Source: Sphingomonadaceae bacterium | Lineage (GTDB): Bacteria; Pseudomonadota; Alphaproteobacteria; Sphingomonadales; Sphingomonadaceae | Reading direction: 5' to 3' | Assembly: GCA_019454625.1 (NCBI GenBank) | Contig: JACFNY010000002.1 | Span: 1,490-22,825, forward strand | DNA: 21,336 nucleotides | Shown here: piece by piece, positions 1 to 6,889 of the stretch | Position numbering within the stretch: the first letter of the stretch is position 1 | Layout: each line of letters starts with the position of its first letter | Notes under the pieces: generated by a model | What the model was told of the DNA's origin: nothing | The model's database searches: none | Seen by the model: only the letters and a program-made list of their open reading frames with translations | Position numbers and translations under genes: made by a program

Positions 1-97
1 AATCCGCCGCGCTCGTCGGCTCGGGTTGCTGCGCGGCTGCGCCCGCCGCGGCAAACAGCGGAAACACGGTCAGCATCAGGCGTTGCAAGGTCTTCAC
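1..97 (-). CDS. Exported protein, N-terminal fragment (cut by window edge)
   Basis: Reading leftward from a GTG codon at 97, the first 32 codons are open to the window edge. The translation begins MKTLQRLMLTVFPLFAAAG and continues AAAQQPEPTSAAD. This is a typical Sec signal peptide: a basic start, a hydrophobic core, and an A-A-A-Q type cleavage region followed by a polar, proline-containing mature start. An AAGGGG Shine-Dalgarno-like stretch precedes the start. The product is therefore likely periplasmic or outer-membrane, but nothing more can be said because the rest lies outside the window. It is divergent from the TelA-family gene at 178, so the 80 bp between them should carry both promoters. 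Confidence 0.6.
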   Translation of the reverse strand, partial: MKTLQRLMLTVFPLFAAAGAAAQQPEPTSAAD

Positions 98-177
98 GGC
101 GTCCCCTTGTATTATGTGGGCAACACACCCAATATGGTGGTAAGCATAGGACAGGAAACGGATCATTAGGAGCGGTA
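98..177. promoter_or_regulatory. Divergent intergenic region with TelA ribosome binding site
   Basis: This is an AT-richer 80-bp gap between two divergent genes, so it probably carries a promoter in each direction. I cannot assign -35/-10 boxes with confidence. A clear AGGAG Shine-Dalgarno at 168-172 sits 5 bases before the ATG at 178 and fixes the start of the TelA-family gene. A short dyad, TGGG-N7-CCCA, lies in the middle and might be an operator; this is weak. Confidence 0.35.
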
Positions 178-1365
178 ATGCAGACCGAAACCGAGCTGAA
201 GCTTCAGGCCCCCGATCCCGTGATCGCCGTGGCGCCCGAAAAGGCCGCCGGGCTCGTGCCGATCAGCGACGAGAAGAAGACCAGGCTGGAAGCCACGGTC
301 GACAGCTTCGTCGACGACCTCTTGGCGCAGGACGCGAACAGCCCCGCCTTCGGCAAGCTCGTCGATGAGGTGACGGCGCTCGGACGCCGCGAGATCGCGG
401 AGGCGGCGCAGCATTCGAACCGCTTCCTCGATCGCCCGGTGAAGGCGATCAACGCCGAAGGCAACATCGGCAAGGACCTCGTGGCGCTGCGCCGCACGGT
501 GGAAGACCTCGACCCTGGCACGGATGGCAGGAAGCTGGCGCCGCGCAAGATTCTCGGCGTCATCCCGTTCGGAAGCCGCGCCAACCGCTATTTCGACAAG
601 TACCGCTCCGCGCAGAGCCACATCTCGGGCATCCTCGACAACCTCGCGAACAGCCGCGAGGAGCTGTTCCGCGACAACGCCGCCATCGACGTCGAGCGCC
701 AGAACCTCTGGAAGACGATGGAGAAACTGGAGCAGATGATCCACGTCTCGAAGACGCTGGACGCGAAGCTGGAGGCCGCCGCCGCCGAGCTTGAGGTCTC
801 CGATCCCGCGAAAGCGAAGGCGATCCGCGAAAGCGCGCTGTTCTACGCGCGCCAGCGCACCACCGACCTCCTCACGCAGATGGCGGTCAGCGTTCAGGGC
901 TATCTCGCGCTCGACCTCGTCAAGAAGAACAATGTCGAGCTGACCAAGGGCGTCGACCGCGCCTCGACCACGACTGTCTCGGCGCTGCGCACGGCGGTGA
1001 CGGTGGCGCAGGCGCTGACCAGCCAGCGCCTCGTGCTCGACCAGATCACCGCGCTCAACACGACGACCGCGAACGTCATCGACTCGACGAGCACGATGCT
1101 GAGGAACCAGACCGGGGAAATCCACAAGCAGGCGGCCTCGGCAACCATTCCCATCGAGACGCTGAAGCGGGCCTTCGAGAACATCTACGCGACCATGGAC
1201 TCGATCGACACGTTCAAGATGGAGGCGCTCGCCTCGATGAAGGAGACGGTCGAGACGCTTTCGGGCGAGGTCGAGAAGTCGCGCGGCTACATCGCGCGCG
1301 CTGAGGGCGCGGCGCAGGCGCAGATCAAGGGGCCGGCATCGACGTTCAAGGCGATCGAAGGCTGA
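178..1365 (+). CDS. TelA-family (toxic anion resistance) protein
   Basis: This 395-residue protein matches the TelA/KlaA family (PF05816) in length and character. It is almost entirely helical and soluble, with long charged heptad-like stretches, and has no signal peptide or membrane segment. Family-like features include the acidic N-terminal helix, the segment around residues 120-135 (KILGVIPFGSRANRYFDKY), the NLWKTMEKLEQM segment and the QALTSQRLVLDQITALN segment. Family members were first linked to tellurite resistance and later to envelope stress and antibiotic tolerance; the biochemical activity is not established. The start has a good AGGAG site. The next gene begins 4 bases after the stop and encodes a small membrane protein, which suggests a two-gene operon in which TelA acts at the membrane. 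Family assignment is confident, but the function in this organism is unknown. Confidence 0.85.
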   Translation: MQTETELKLQAPDPVIAVAPEKAAGLVPISDEKKTRLEATVDSFVDDLLAQDANSPAFGKLVDEVTALGRREIAEAAQHSNRFLDRPVKAINAEGNIGKDLVALRRTVEDLDPGTDGRKLAPRKILGVIPFGSRANRYFDKYRSAQSHISGILDNLANSREELFRDNAAIDVERQNLWKTMEKLEQMIHVSKTLDAKLEAAAAELEVSDPAKAKAIRESALFYARQRTTDLLTQMAVSVQGYLALDLVKKNNVELTKGVDRASTTTVSALRTAVTVAQALTSQRLVLDQITALNTTTANVIDSTSTMLRNQTGEIHKQAASATIPIETLKRAFENIYATMDSIDTFKMEALASMKETVETLSGEVEKSRGYIARAEGAAQAQIKGPASTFKAIEG

Positions 1366-1369
1366 GCGG

Positions 1370-2083
1370 ATGGCGCGTGAAGTCTCCGAGATTCTGAGGC
1401 GCGCCGACGACATGTTCGGCAGGCTCGCGCGCACGCCGGAAGGCCGCGCGGCGGTGATGCGGCGCGCGCGGCGGCACACGCAGTCGCTGGTGCGCCGCGT
1501 GACGAACGCCGCGATCGCCGTGGTCGCCGTCGTTGTCGCGGCGCTCTTGTTCGGCATCTTCGTGGGGCCGCTCGGCATCAACGGGCTGCTGCTGCTCGCG
1601 CTTGCGGCGCTCGGGCTCGGCGGCTTCTTCCTGCTGCGCACGCCGCGCATGGACATGCCGACGCCGCAGGCGATGAAGAACGCCGACCTCGCCGCGATCC
1701 CGCGCCGCGTCGAGGACTGGCTGGAGCGCCAGCGCCGGAGCCTGCCGTCGCGCGCGGCGAAGCAGATCGACGAGATCCTGCTACGCCTCGAAGTGCTCGG
1801 CGAGCAGCTCGCGCAGGTGCCCTCCGGCCAGCCCATCGCGGGCGACGCCCGCCGCCTGATCGGCGAGCACCTGCCGCGCCTCGTCGACACCTATCTCAAG
1901 GTGCCGCAGGCCTATCGCGCGCCGGGCAGCGAGCCGGAGCAGCAGCTTCTGGAAGGGCTCGTCACCATCGCCGACGAGCTTCGGCGGCTTTCCGAGCAGC
2001 TCGTGCGCGGCGATCTCGATGCGCTCGCCGTCGAGGGCAAGTTCCTCGAACAGCGCTACAAGGACAACGGCAACCTTACTTAG
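1370..2083 (+). CDS. Membrane protein next to telA, XpaC-like
   Basis: A 237-residue protein with a basic N-terminus (residues 1-43, rich in Arg). Two closely spaced membrane helices follow at about 45-65 and 69-89, separated by a GPLGING turn. The remaining ~145 residues form a soluble helical domain. This is the architecture of the XpaC/'5-bromo-4-chloroindolyl phosphate hydrolysis' family, which is commonly encoded beside TelA-like genes. I infer the relation from architecture and neighbourhood, not from clear motifs. The start lies 4 bases after the telA-like stop, so the two are almost surely co-transcribed and translationally coupled. A plausible role is membrane anchor or partner for the TelA-like protein. 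A neutral label, 'two-helix membrane protein', is safe; the XpaC link is moderate. Confidence 0.65.
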   Translation: MAREVSEILRRADDMFGRLARTPEGRAAVMRRARRHTQSLVRRVTNAAIAVVAVVVAALLFGIFVGPLGINGLLLLALAALGLGGFFLLRTPRMDMPTPQAMKNADLAAIPRRVEDWLERQRRSLPSRAAKQIDEILLRLEVLGEQLAQVPSGQPIAGDARRLIGEHLPRLVDTYLKVPQAYRAPGSEPEQQLLEGLVTIADELRRLSEQLVRGDLDALAVEGKFLEQRYKDNGNLT

Positions 2084-2114
2084 AAATCTAACGACCTCTC
2101 ATTCCCGTGTGGTG

Positions 2115-2136
2115 GACGCGCGCCTCGGCGCGTGTC
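2115..2136 (+). terminator. GC-rich hairpin between XpaC-like and acyl-CoA dehydrogenase genes
   Basis: A 9-bp stem (2115-2123 with 2128-2136, one G-U pair) closes a CTCG tetraloop. No T-run follows (TATCT only), so it is at best a weak intrinsic terminator. It could equally stabilise the 3' end of the upstream transcript. It lies in the 78-bp gap that separates the TelA pair from the catabolic operon. Confidence 0.4.
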
Positions 2137-2161
2137 TATCTGGCGGAGAAGGAGAGTGCCC

Positions 2162-3451
2162 ATGGATTTCGATCTGCCCGCCGACCTCGTCGCCTACCTC
2201 GCCGAACTTGACGCCTTCATCGAGTCCGAGATCAGGCCGCTCGAGCGCGCGGACGATAACATCCGCTACTTCGACCACCGCCGCGAATGGGCGCGCACCG
2301 ATTTCGAGAACGGCGGCCTGCCCCGCCACGAATGGGAAGCCCTGCTCGCCGAGGCGCAGCGCCGCGCCGACGCCGCCGGGCACTGGCGCTTCTCCGCGCC
2401 GAAAAAATACGGCGGCAAGGATGGCTCCAACCTCTGGATGGCGGTGATCCGCGAGCATTTCGCCGCCAAGGGCCTCGGCCTCCACAACGACCTCCAGAAC
2501 GAGCATTCGATCGTCGGCAACTTCCCCTTCGTCGCCATGTTCGAGGAGTTCGGCACCGAGGCGCAGAAGCAGGAGTTCATCCTCGGCGGCTTCAGGCGCG
2601 AGCGCATCGTCGCCTTCGGCCTCACCGAGCCCGAGCACGGCTCCGATGCGACGCACATGGAGACGCGCGCCGTGCCGGAGACGCGCAGCGGCGTGCCCGG
2701 CTGGCGCATCGACGGCGAGAAGATGTGGACGACGCTGATGCACGTCGCCACGCACTGCGCCACTTTCGCGCGTACGGACGGGGCGGACGGCGACGCGCGC
2801 GGCATCACCTGCTTCCTCGTGCCCTCGGACGCGCCGGGCGTGAAGGTGGAGGAGTATCTCTGGACCTTCAACATGCCGACCGACCACCCGCGCGTATCGT
2901 TCGCGAACGTCTGGGTGCCGGAAACCGCCGTGCTCGGCGCGCCGGGCGCGGGCCTCGCGCTCGCGCAGTCGTTCGTCCACCAGAACCGCATCCGGCAGGC
3001 GGCCTCGTCGCTCGGCGCGGCCGTTTTCTGTATCGAGGAGAGCGTGAAATACGCGCGGGCGCGCAAGCCCTTCGGCAAGGCGCTCGCGGAGAACCAGGCG
3101 ATCCAGTTCCCGCTCGTCGAGCTCGCGACGCAGGCGGAGATGCTGCGGCTCCTGATCCGCAAGACGGCGTGGGAGATGGACCGGATGCCGCACAAGGCGA
3201 TCGAGCGCGAGCTTTCGGACCGGGTCTCCATGTGCAACTACTGGGCGAACCGCCTCGTCTGCGAGGCGGCCGACCGCGCTATGCAGGTGCACGGCGGCAT
3301 CGGCTATTCGCGGCACAAGCCGTTCGAGCACATCTACCGCCACCACCGCCGCTACCGCATCACCGAGGGCGCCGAGGAAATCCAGATGCGCAAGGTGGCC
3401 GGGTTCCTGTTCGGCTACATGGGGCCGAAGAAGGCGGCGTTTGAAGGCTAG
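2162..3451 (+). CDS. Acyl-CoA dehydrogenase family protein
   Basis: This 429-residue FAD enzyme oxidises an acyl-CoA to the trans-2-enoyl-CoA; the substrate chain cannot be read from sequence. The domain order is usual: helical N-terminus, a central beta domain with the FAD/substrate segment AFGLTEPEHGSDA and the KMWTT segment, then a C-terminal helical domain with RKPFGKALAENQAIQ, the MQVHGGIGYS motif and YRITEGAEEIQMRK near the end. The Glu of TEGAEEIQ corresponds to the catalytic base of many family members. The N-terminal domain is somewhat long, as in bacterial enzymes related to the ACAD10/11 dehydrogenase part. The ATG at 2162 has a strong GGAGAAGGAGAG site; an in-frame GTG at 2132 lies inside a hairpin and is rejected. 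The next gene starts one base after the stop codon. No ETF is present in the window. Confidence 0.9.
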   Translation: MDFDLPADLVAYLAELDAFIESEIRPLERADDNIRYFDHRREWARTDFENGGLPRHEWEALLAEAQRRADAAGHWRFSAPKKYGGKDGSNLWMAVIREHFAAKGLGLHNDLQNEHSIVGNFPFVAMFEEFGTEAQKQEFILGGFRRERIVAFGLTEPEHGSDATHMETRAVPETRSGVPGWRIDGEKMWTTLMHVATHCATFARTDGADGDARGITCFLVPSDAPGVKVEEYLWTFNMPTDHPRVSFANVWVPETAVLGAPGAGLALAQSFVHQNRIRQAASSLGAAVFCIEESVKYARARKPFGKALAENQAIQFPLVELATQAEMLRLLIRKTAWEMDRMPHKAIERELSDRVSMCNYWANRLVCEAADRAMQVHGGIGYSRHKPFEHIYRHHRRYRITEGAEEIQMRKVAGFLFGYMGPKKAAFEG

Positions 3452-3452
3452 G

Positions 3453-3947
3453 ATGGCGAAGACGCTCCTCATCGTCTGGCATTCGCTGACCGGCGGCGCG
3501 CGGCAGATGGCCGAGGCGGCGGCGGAGGGCGCGCGCCGCGAGGACGGCGTTGCGGTCGTGCTGAAACCGGCGTCCGAGGCGGGACCCGACGACCTGCTGG
3601 CGGCGGACGGCTACATCTTCGCGTGCCCGGAGAACCTCGCCGCGATCGCGGGCGTGATGAAGGCTTTCTTCGACCGCTGCTACTATCCCGTGCTCGGCCG
3701 CATCGAGGGGCGGCCCTACGCGACGCTCGTCTGCGCGGGCACGGACGGCGCGAACGCCGTGCGCCAGATCGCGAGGATCGCGACCGGCTGGCGGCTGAAA
3801 CCCGCCGCCGAGCCGCGCATCGTTCTCACCCACGCCGATACGCCGGAGGCGATCCTCGCGCCGAAGCGGATCGGGCCGGACGATCTTGAGGGGTGCCGCG
3901 ATGCCGGCCATGCGCTAAGCGCAGGCCTCGTGATGGGAATTTTCTAA
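3453..3947 (+). CDS. Flavodoxin-fold NAD(P)H-dependent oxidoreductase
   Basis: A 164-residue single-domain protein beginning MAKTLLIVWHSLTGGARQMAE. The beta-strand followed by H-S-L-T-G-G-A-R-Q-M is the FMN phosphate loop of the flavodoxin/NADPH-dependent FMN reductase fold. Further segments that fit are DGYIFACPENLAAIAGVMKAFFDRCYYP and RPYATLVCAGTDGANAVRQI. It probably binds FMN and transfers electrons from NAD(P)H; its partner is unknown. It begins one base after the acyl-CoA dehydrogenase stop codon and ends 10 bases before the SDR gene, so it belongs to the same operon. Homologous small proteins are usually annotated only as 'flavodoxin family protein'. The ATG at 3453 is preferred over an upstream in-frame TTG at 3441 that would overlap the preceding gene. 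Confidence 0.75.
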   Translation: MAKTLLIVWHSLTGGARQMAEAAAEGARREDGVAVVLKPASEAGPDDLLAADGYIFACPENLAAIAGVMKAFFDRCYYPVLGRIEGRPYATLVCAGTDGANAVRQIARIATGWRLKPAAEPRIVLTHADTPEAILAPKRIGPDDLEGCRDAGHALSAGLVMGIF

Positions 3948-3957
3948 GGGGGCGACA

Positions 3958-4731
3958 ATGGCGGATTTCTCGTTCGATCTTTCGGGACGCATCGCGCTGG
4001 TGACGGGCGCGTCGTCGGGCTTCGGGGCGCGGTTCGCGCGGCAGCTCGCGGCGAGCGGCGCGAAGGTGGCGCTCGGCGCGCGGCGCGTCGACCTGCTCGA
4101 CGACCTCGCCGACGAGATCGCAGGTGCGGGCGGCGAGGCGCTTGCGGTCGAGATGGATGTCAGCGACGAAGCCTCGGTGATCGCCGCCTACGACCGCGTC
4201 GAGGAGGAGTTCGGCACGCCGGACAGCATCGTCGCCAATGCGGGCATGAACGTCGAAGGCCCCGCGACCGAGCTTTCGGCGGACGATTTCAACCGGCTGA
4301 TGGGGGTGAACCTGACCGGCGTGTTCCTCACCGTGCGCGAAGGCGCGCGGCGGCTGATGGCAGCGGGCTCGCGTGAACGCGGGCACGGCCGCATCGTCAT
4401 CGTCTCCTCGATCACCGCGAACACGGTGGAGCCCGGCCTCGCCGCTTACTCGGCCTCGAAGGCGGCGGTGCAGCAGATGGGCAAGGTGCTGGCGCGCGAC
4501 TGGGTGCGGCAGGGCATCAACGTCAATTCGATCTGCCCTGGCTACGTGCGTACCGAGATCAACAGCGATTGGTTCGACACCGAACCCGGGCAGAAGCAGA
4601 TCGCGAAATTCCACCGCCGCCGCCTGATGCCGGAGGACAGCCTCGACGCGATGCTGCTCTACCTCGCTTCCGACGCAAGCGCGGCGATCACCGGCTCCAG
4701 CTTCACGCTCGACGACGGCCAGTCGCTTTAG
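3958..4731 (+). CDS. SDR family NAD(P)-dependent oxidoreductase
   Basis: This 257-residue protein is a classical short-chain dehydrogenase/reductase. The nucleotide loop TGASSGFG is at 16-23, NAG at 94-96, and the catalytic Asn in MGVNLTG, Ser151 in IVIVSSIT and the Tyr164/Lys168 pair in YSASK are all in place. PGYVRTEI follows the active site. The basic pair after beta-2 (GARR, about 40-43) with no acidic residue there suggests NADP(H) rather than NAD(H). The substrate is unknown; 3-oxoacyl-ACP reductase-like and alcohol dehydrogenase roles both fit, and the position behind an acyl-CoA dehydrogenase favours a hydroxyacyl-CoA or alcohol step in a catabolic pathway. A GGGGG-containing ribosome site precedes the ATG. 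Its TAG stop is the outer end of a large palindrome that also contains the stop of the opposing gene. Confidence 0.9.
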   Translation: MADFSFDLSGRIALVTGASSGFGARFARQLAASGAKVALGARRVDLLDDLADEIAGAGGEALAVEMDVSDEASVIAAYDRVEEEFGTPDSIVANAGMNVEGPATELSADDFNRLMGVNLTGVFLTVREGARRLMAAGSRERGHGRIVIVSSITANTVEPGLAAYSASKAAVQQMGKVLARDWVRQGINVNSICPGYVRTEINSDWFDTEPGQKQIAKFHRRRLMPEDSLDAMLLYLASDASAAITGSSFTLDDGQSL

Positions 4732-4874
4732 GACCGATTGCCATTCCGGTGATGCCGGGCTGCAAACGGCGGCTTTCTGCGCTTTCGGTGCTCACGGACC
4801 TGTAGTCCGCTGCGCTCCGGTTCTCGAAATCCACCATTTTCGCTCCGGCCTGACCAGAATGGCAATCGGTCCTA
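4729..4874. repeat. 146-bp imperfect palindrome with perfect 18-bp inverted ends carrying both stop codons
   Basis: TAGGACCGATTGCCATTC at 4729-4746 is an exact reverse complement of 4857-4874. Pairing continues inward with scattered mismatches to about 4777 on the left and 4826 on the right. After a small offset it resumes towards a central hairpin, CGGAC-CTGTA-GTCCG, at 4795-4809. The outer three bases of each end are the TAG stop codons of the SDR gene (plus strand) and the monooxygenase gene (minus strand). The element fills the entire gap between these convergent genes. In RNA it would form a long stem from either direction, so it can serve as a bidirectional terminator or mRNA 3' stabiliser. 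The structure also resembles a small palindromic mobile or REP-like repeat. No protein is encoded. Confidence 0.8.
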
Positions 4875-6737
4875 GGCCATCTCGAAATCCGAAGGATCGG
4901 GCTTCAGCGTCGCTGCCCAGTAGTCGACGAGCGCGAACGGCCAGTTCTGGCTGACGCGGCCGGTGGCGTTCTTGTACCAGCTCGAAACGCCCGGCTGGCC
5001 CCACGCCATCCGCGCGTTCCCGGCATCGACGCGGCGGTTGAAGATGTCGTGCACGTCCTCGCGCACGTCGAGCGTCCGCGCGTCTTCCTCGCCGAGCATG
5101 GCGAGCGCGCGCACGATGTAGCGCACCGAGCATTCCGAGAAGAAGATGATGCTGCCGTTGACGACGATGTTGGTGTTCGGGCCGTAGAGCATGAAGAAGT
5201 TCGGGAAGCCCGGCACCGTCATGCCGAGATAGGCGCGCGCGTCGCCCTGCCAGCGATCGTGGAGCTCGGTGCCGCCCCGGCCCACGACCTTGAAGGTTGA
5301 GAGGAAGTCGCTCGCCTTGAATCCGGTGCCGTAGATGATCACGTCGAAGGCATGGTGTCTGCCGTCCGCCGTTTCGATGCCGGTTTCGGTGATGCGCGCG
5401 ATCGGCGTCTGTTCCAGATGCACGTTGTCGCGGCGCAGCGCATTGATCCACACGCCGTTGTCGCGAAGGCTGCGCTTGCCGCCGATCGGATAGTCCGGGA
5501 TCACCGCGGAAAGCAGGTCCGGCCGCCCCTCGCATTGCAGGCCGATCTGCTGCACGAGCGCGGTCCGGAGTTCGAGGTTCATCGCGCCGATCGTGCCCGG
5601 CGGGCCGCTCCAGCCCTCCTCGGCCTTCACGAACGGCAGGATGCCGTCGGTCAGCATCCAGAACAGCCAGAACCGATACCATTTCTCGTAGAAGGGCACG
5701 TTTTCGAGCAGCCACTGGACATTGCCGGTGACGGGATCGTGGTAGTTCGGCGTCGGCCCCGCCCACGGCGGCGTGCGCTGGAAGACGGTGAGGCTGCCCG
5801 CCTCGGGCGCGATCTCGGGGACGAACTGGTAGGCGCTCGCGCCCGTGCCGATCACCGCGACGCGCTTGCCTTTCAGGTCCACGTCGTGCCGCCAGCGCGC
5901 GCTGTGGAAGGCCGGTCCCTTGAACGTGCCGACGCCCGGAATGTCGGGCAGGCGCGGCTGGTTGAGCTGCCCGACCGCGCTGACGAGTGCGTCGGCCTCG
6001 ATGCGGCCCGCGTGCCGCCCGGACAGCGTCAGGCGCCAGACGGCGGCGGCTTCGTCCCATTCCGCGCGGTCGACGCTCGTCCCGAAGCGGATCAGCGGGC
6101 GGAGGTCGTACTTGTCGGCGATGTCCCGGAAATAGGCGAGTAGCGTCGGCTGCGTCGAATAGTGCGCGGGCCAGTGGTGATTCGCCTCGAACGAGTAGGA
6201 ATAGAGGTGGCTCGGGTTGTCGACGCGGCAGCCGGGGTAGGTGTTCTCCAGCCACGTCCCGCCCACGTCCTCGTTCTTTTCGACGACGATGACTTCGTGC
6301 CCGGCCTGACGCAGGCGGATCGCGGCGAGCAGTCCGGACATACCCGCGCCGACTATGGCGACGCGCTTCTTCGCCGGAGCGGGCTCTGGCCGCTTCGGAT
6401 CGGTGCTTTCGAGGCCGAGTTCCTCCCTCAGGAACGGCACGTAGTGCTTCGGGATGTCGGCCCCGGCGATGAAATCCATCATGCGGCGCACGGTCGCCGC
6501 ATCGGGCGGCGGGGGCAGGGGCGCACCCGCGAGATGGGCGCCGATCGCCTCCGCCGCGCGCCGCCGCACTTCGTCCTGGAGCGCGGCCGGCAGGTTGCCC
6601 TGCCCGTCGCCGAAGAAGTCGTAGGTCGGCCGGTTTCCGGTGAGCAGGCCCGTATCCCCGGTCAGGTGGACGAGCGCGCAGATCAGTGACGGGACATGCG
6701 CCTCGGTGAGCGCGGCTTCGATTCGGCCTGTGGTCAT
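4872..6737 (-). CDS. Flavin-containing Baeyer-Villiger-type monooxygenase (HAPMO-like)
   Basis: This 621-residue class B flavoprotein monooxygenase inserts oxygen into ketones using NADPH and O2. The first Rossmann loop GAGMSG is at 130-135 and the second, GTGASA, at 297-302. Between them is FKGPAFHSARW (272-282), matching the FxGxxxHxxxW part of the Baeyer-Villiger fingerprint, but the usual following P or D is Arg. QRTPPW contains an Arg in the position of the catalytic Arg of known enzymes. About 125 residues precede the FAD domain (HLTGDTGLL, YDFFGDGQG), an extension found in 4-hydroxyacetophenone monooxygenase-type enzymes. The ATG at 6737 has a GGGGAGAG ribosome site. It is convergent with the SDR gene and divergent from the HMG-CoA lyase gene. 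The substrate is unknown. Confidence 0.88.
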   Translation of the reverse strand: MTTGRIEAALTEAHVPSLICALVHLTGDTGLLTGNRPTYDFFGDGQGNLPAALQDEVRRRAAEAIGAHLAGAPLPPPPDAATVRRMMDFIAGADIPKHYVPFLREELGLESTDPKRPEPAPAKKRVAIVGAGMSGLLAAIRLRQAGHEVIVVEKNEDVGGTWLENTYPGCRVDNPSHLYSYSFEANHHWPAHYSTQPTLLAYFRDIADKYDLRPLIRFGTSVDRAEWDEAAAVWRLTLSGRHAGRIEADALVSAVGQLNQPRLPDIPGVGTFKGPAFHSARWRHDVDLKGKRVAVIGTGASAYQFVPEIAPEAGSLTVFQRTPPWAGPTPNYHDPVTGNVQWLLENVPFYEKWYRFWLFWMLTDGILPFVKAEEGWSGPPGTIGAMNLELRTALVQQIGLQCEGRPDLLSAVIPDYPIGGKRSLRDNGVWINALRRDNVHLEQTPIARITETGIETADGRHHAFDVIIYGTGFKASDFLSTFKVVGRGGTELHDRWQGDARAYLGMTVPGFPNFFMLYGPNTNIVVNGSIIFFSECSVRYIVRALAMLGEEDARTLDVREDVHDIFNRRVDAGNARMAWGQPGVSSWYKNATGRVSQNWPFALVDYWAATLKPDPSDFEMA

Positions 6738-6889
6738 GGCGGTCTCTCCCCGAAAGACGTGCCATCATTGCGCCAAACGGCCCCCCGGTGCAGGCCCCTC
6801 AACTTGAGAGCGTGTCGCTTTTGAGAGGGGATTGACCTTGCCGCCGAAATACCCAAGTCGGACGCGCGAGGTTTTGCAGGAGAGACGGC
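6738..6889. promoter_or_regulatory. Divergent intergenic region, monooxygenase / HMG-CoA lyase
   Basis: This 152-bp gap lies between two divergent genes. The heptamer TTGAGAG occurs twice within about 25 bases (AACTTGAGAGCG and CTTTTGAGAGGG, roughly 6800-6830), followed by TTGACC at 6832-6837, a -35-like hexamer for the rightward gene; no convincing -10 follows at the standard distance. Strong ribosome sites mark both starts: GGGGAGAG for the monooxygenase and AGGAGAG for the lyase. The repeated heptamer may be a regulator site; this is inference. Confidence 0.35.

Noticed and set aside
166..1890. 574-codon minus-strand frame opposite the TelA-like pair
   Set aside because: It is Arg-rich with no domain and spans two well supported genes on the other strand.
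2132..2161. GTG start ten codons upstream of the acyl-CoA dehydrogenase ATG
   Set aside because: It lies in a stable hairpin and would put the strong GGAGAAGGAG site inside the gene.
4729..4874. Insertion sequence
   Set aside because: Inverted ends are present but there is no room for a transposase and no target duplication was visible; it is kept as a palindromic repeat only.
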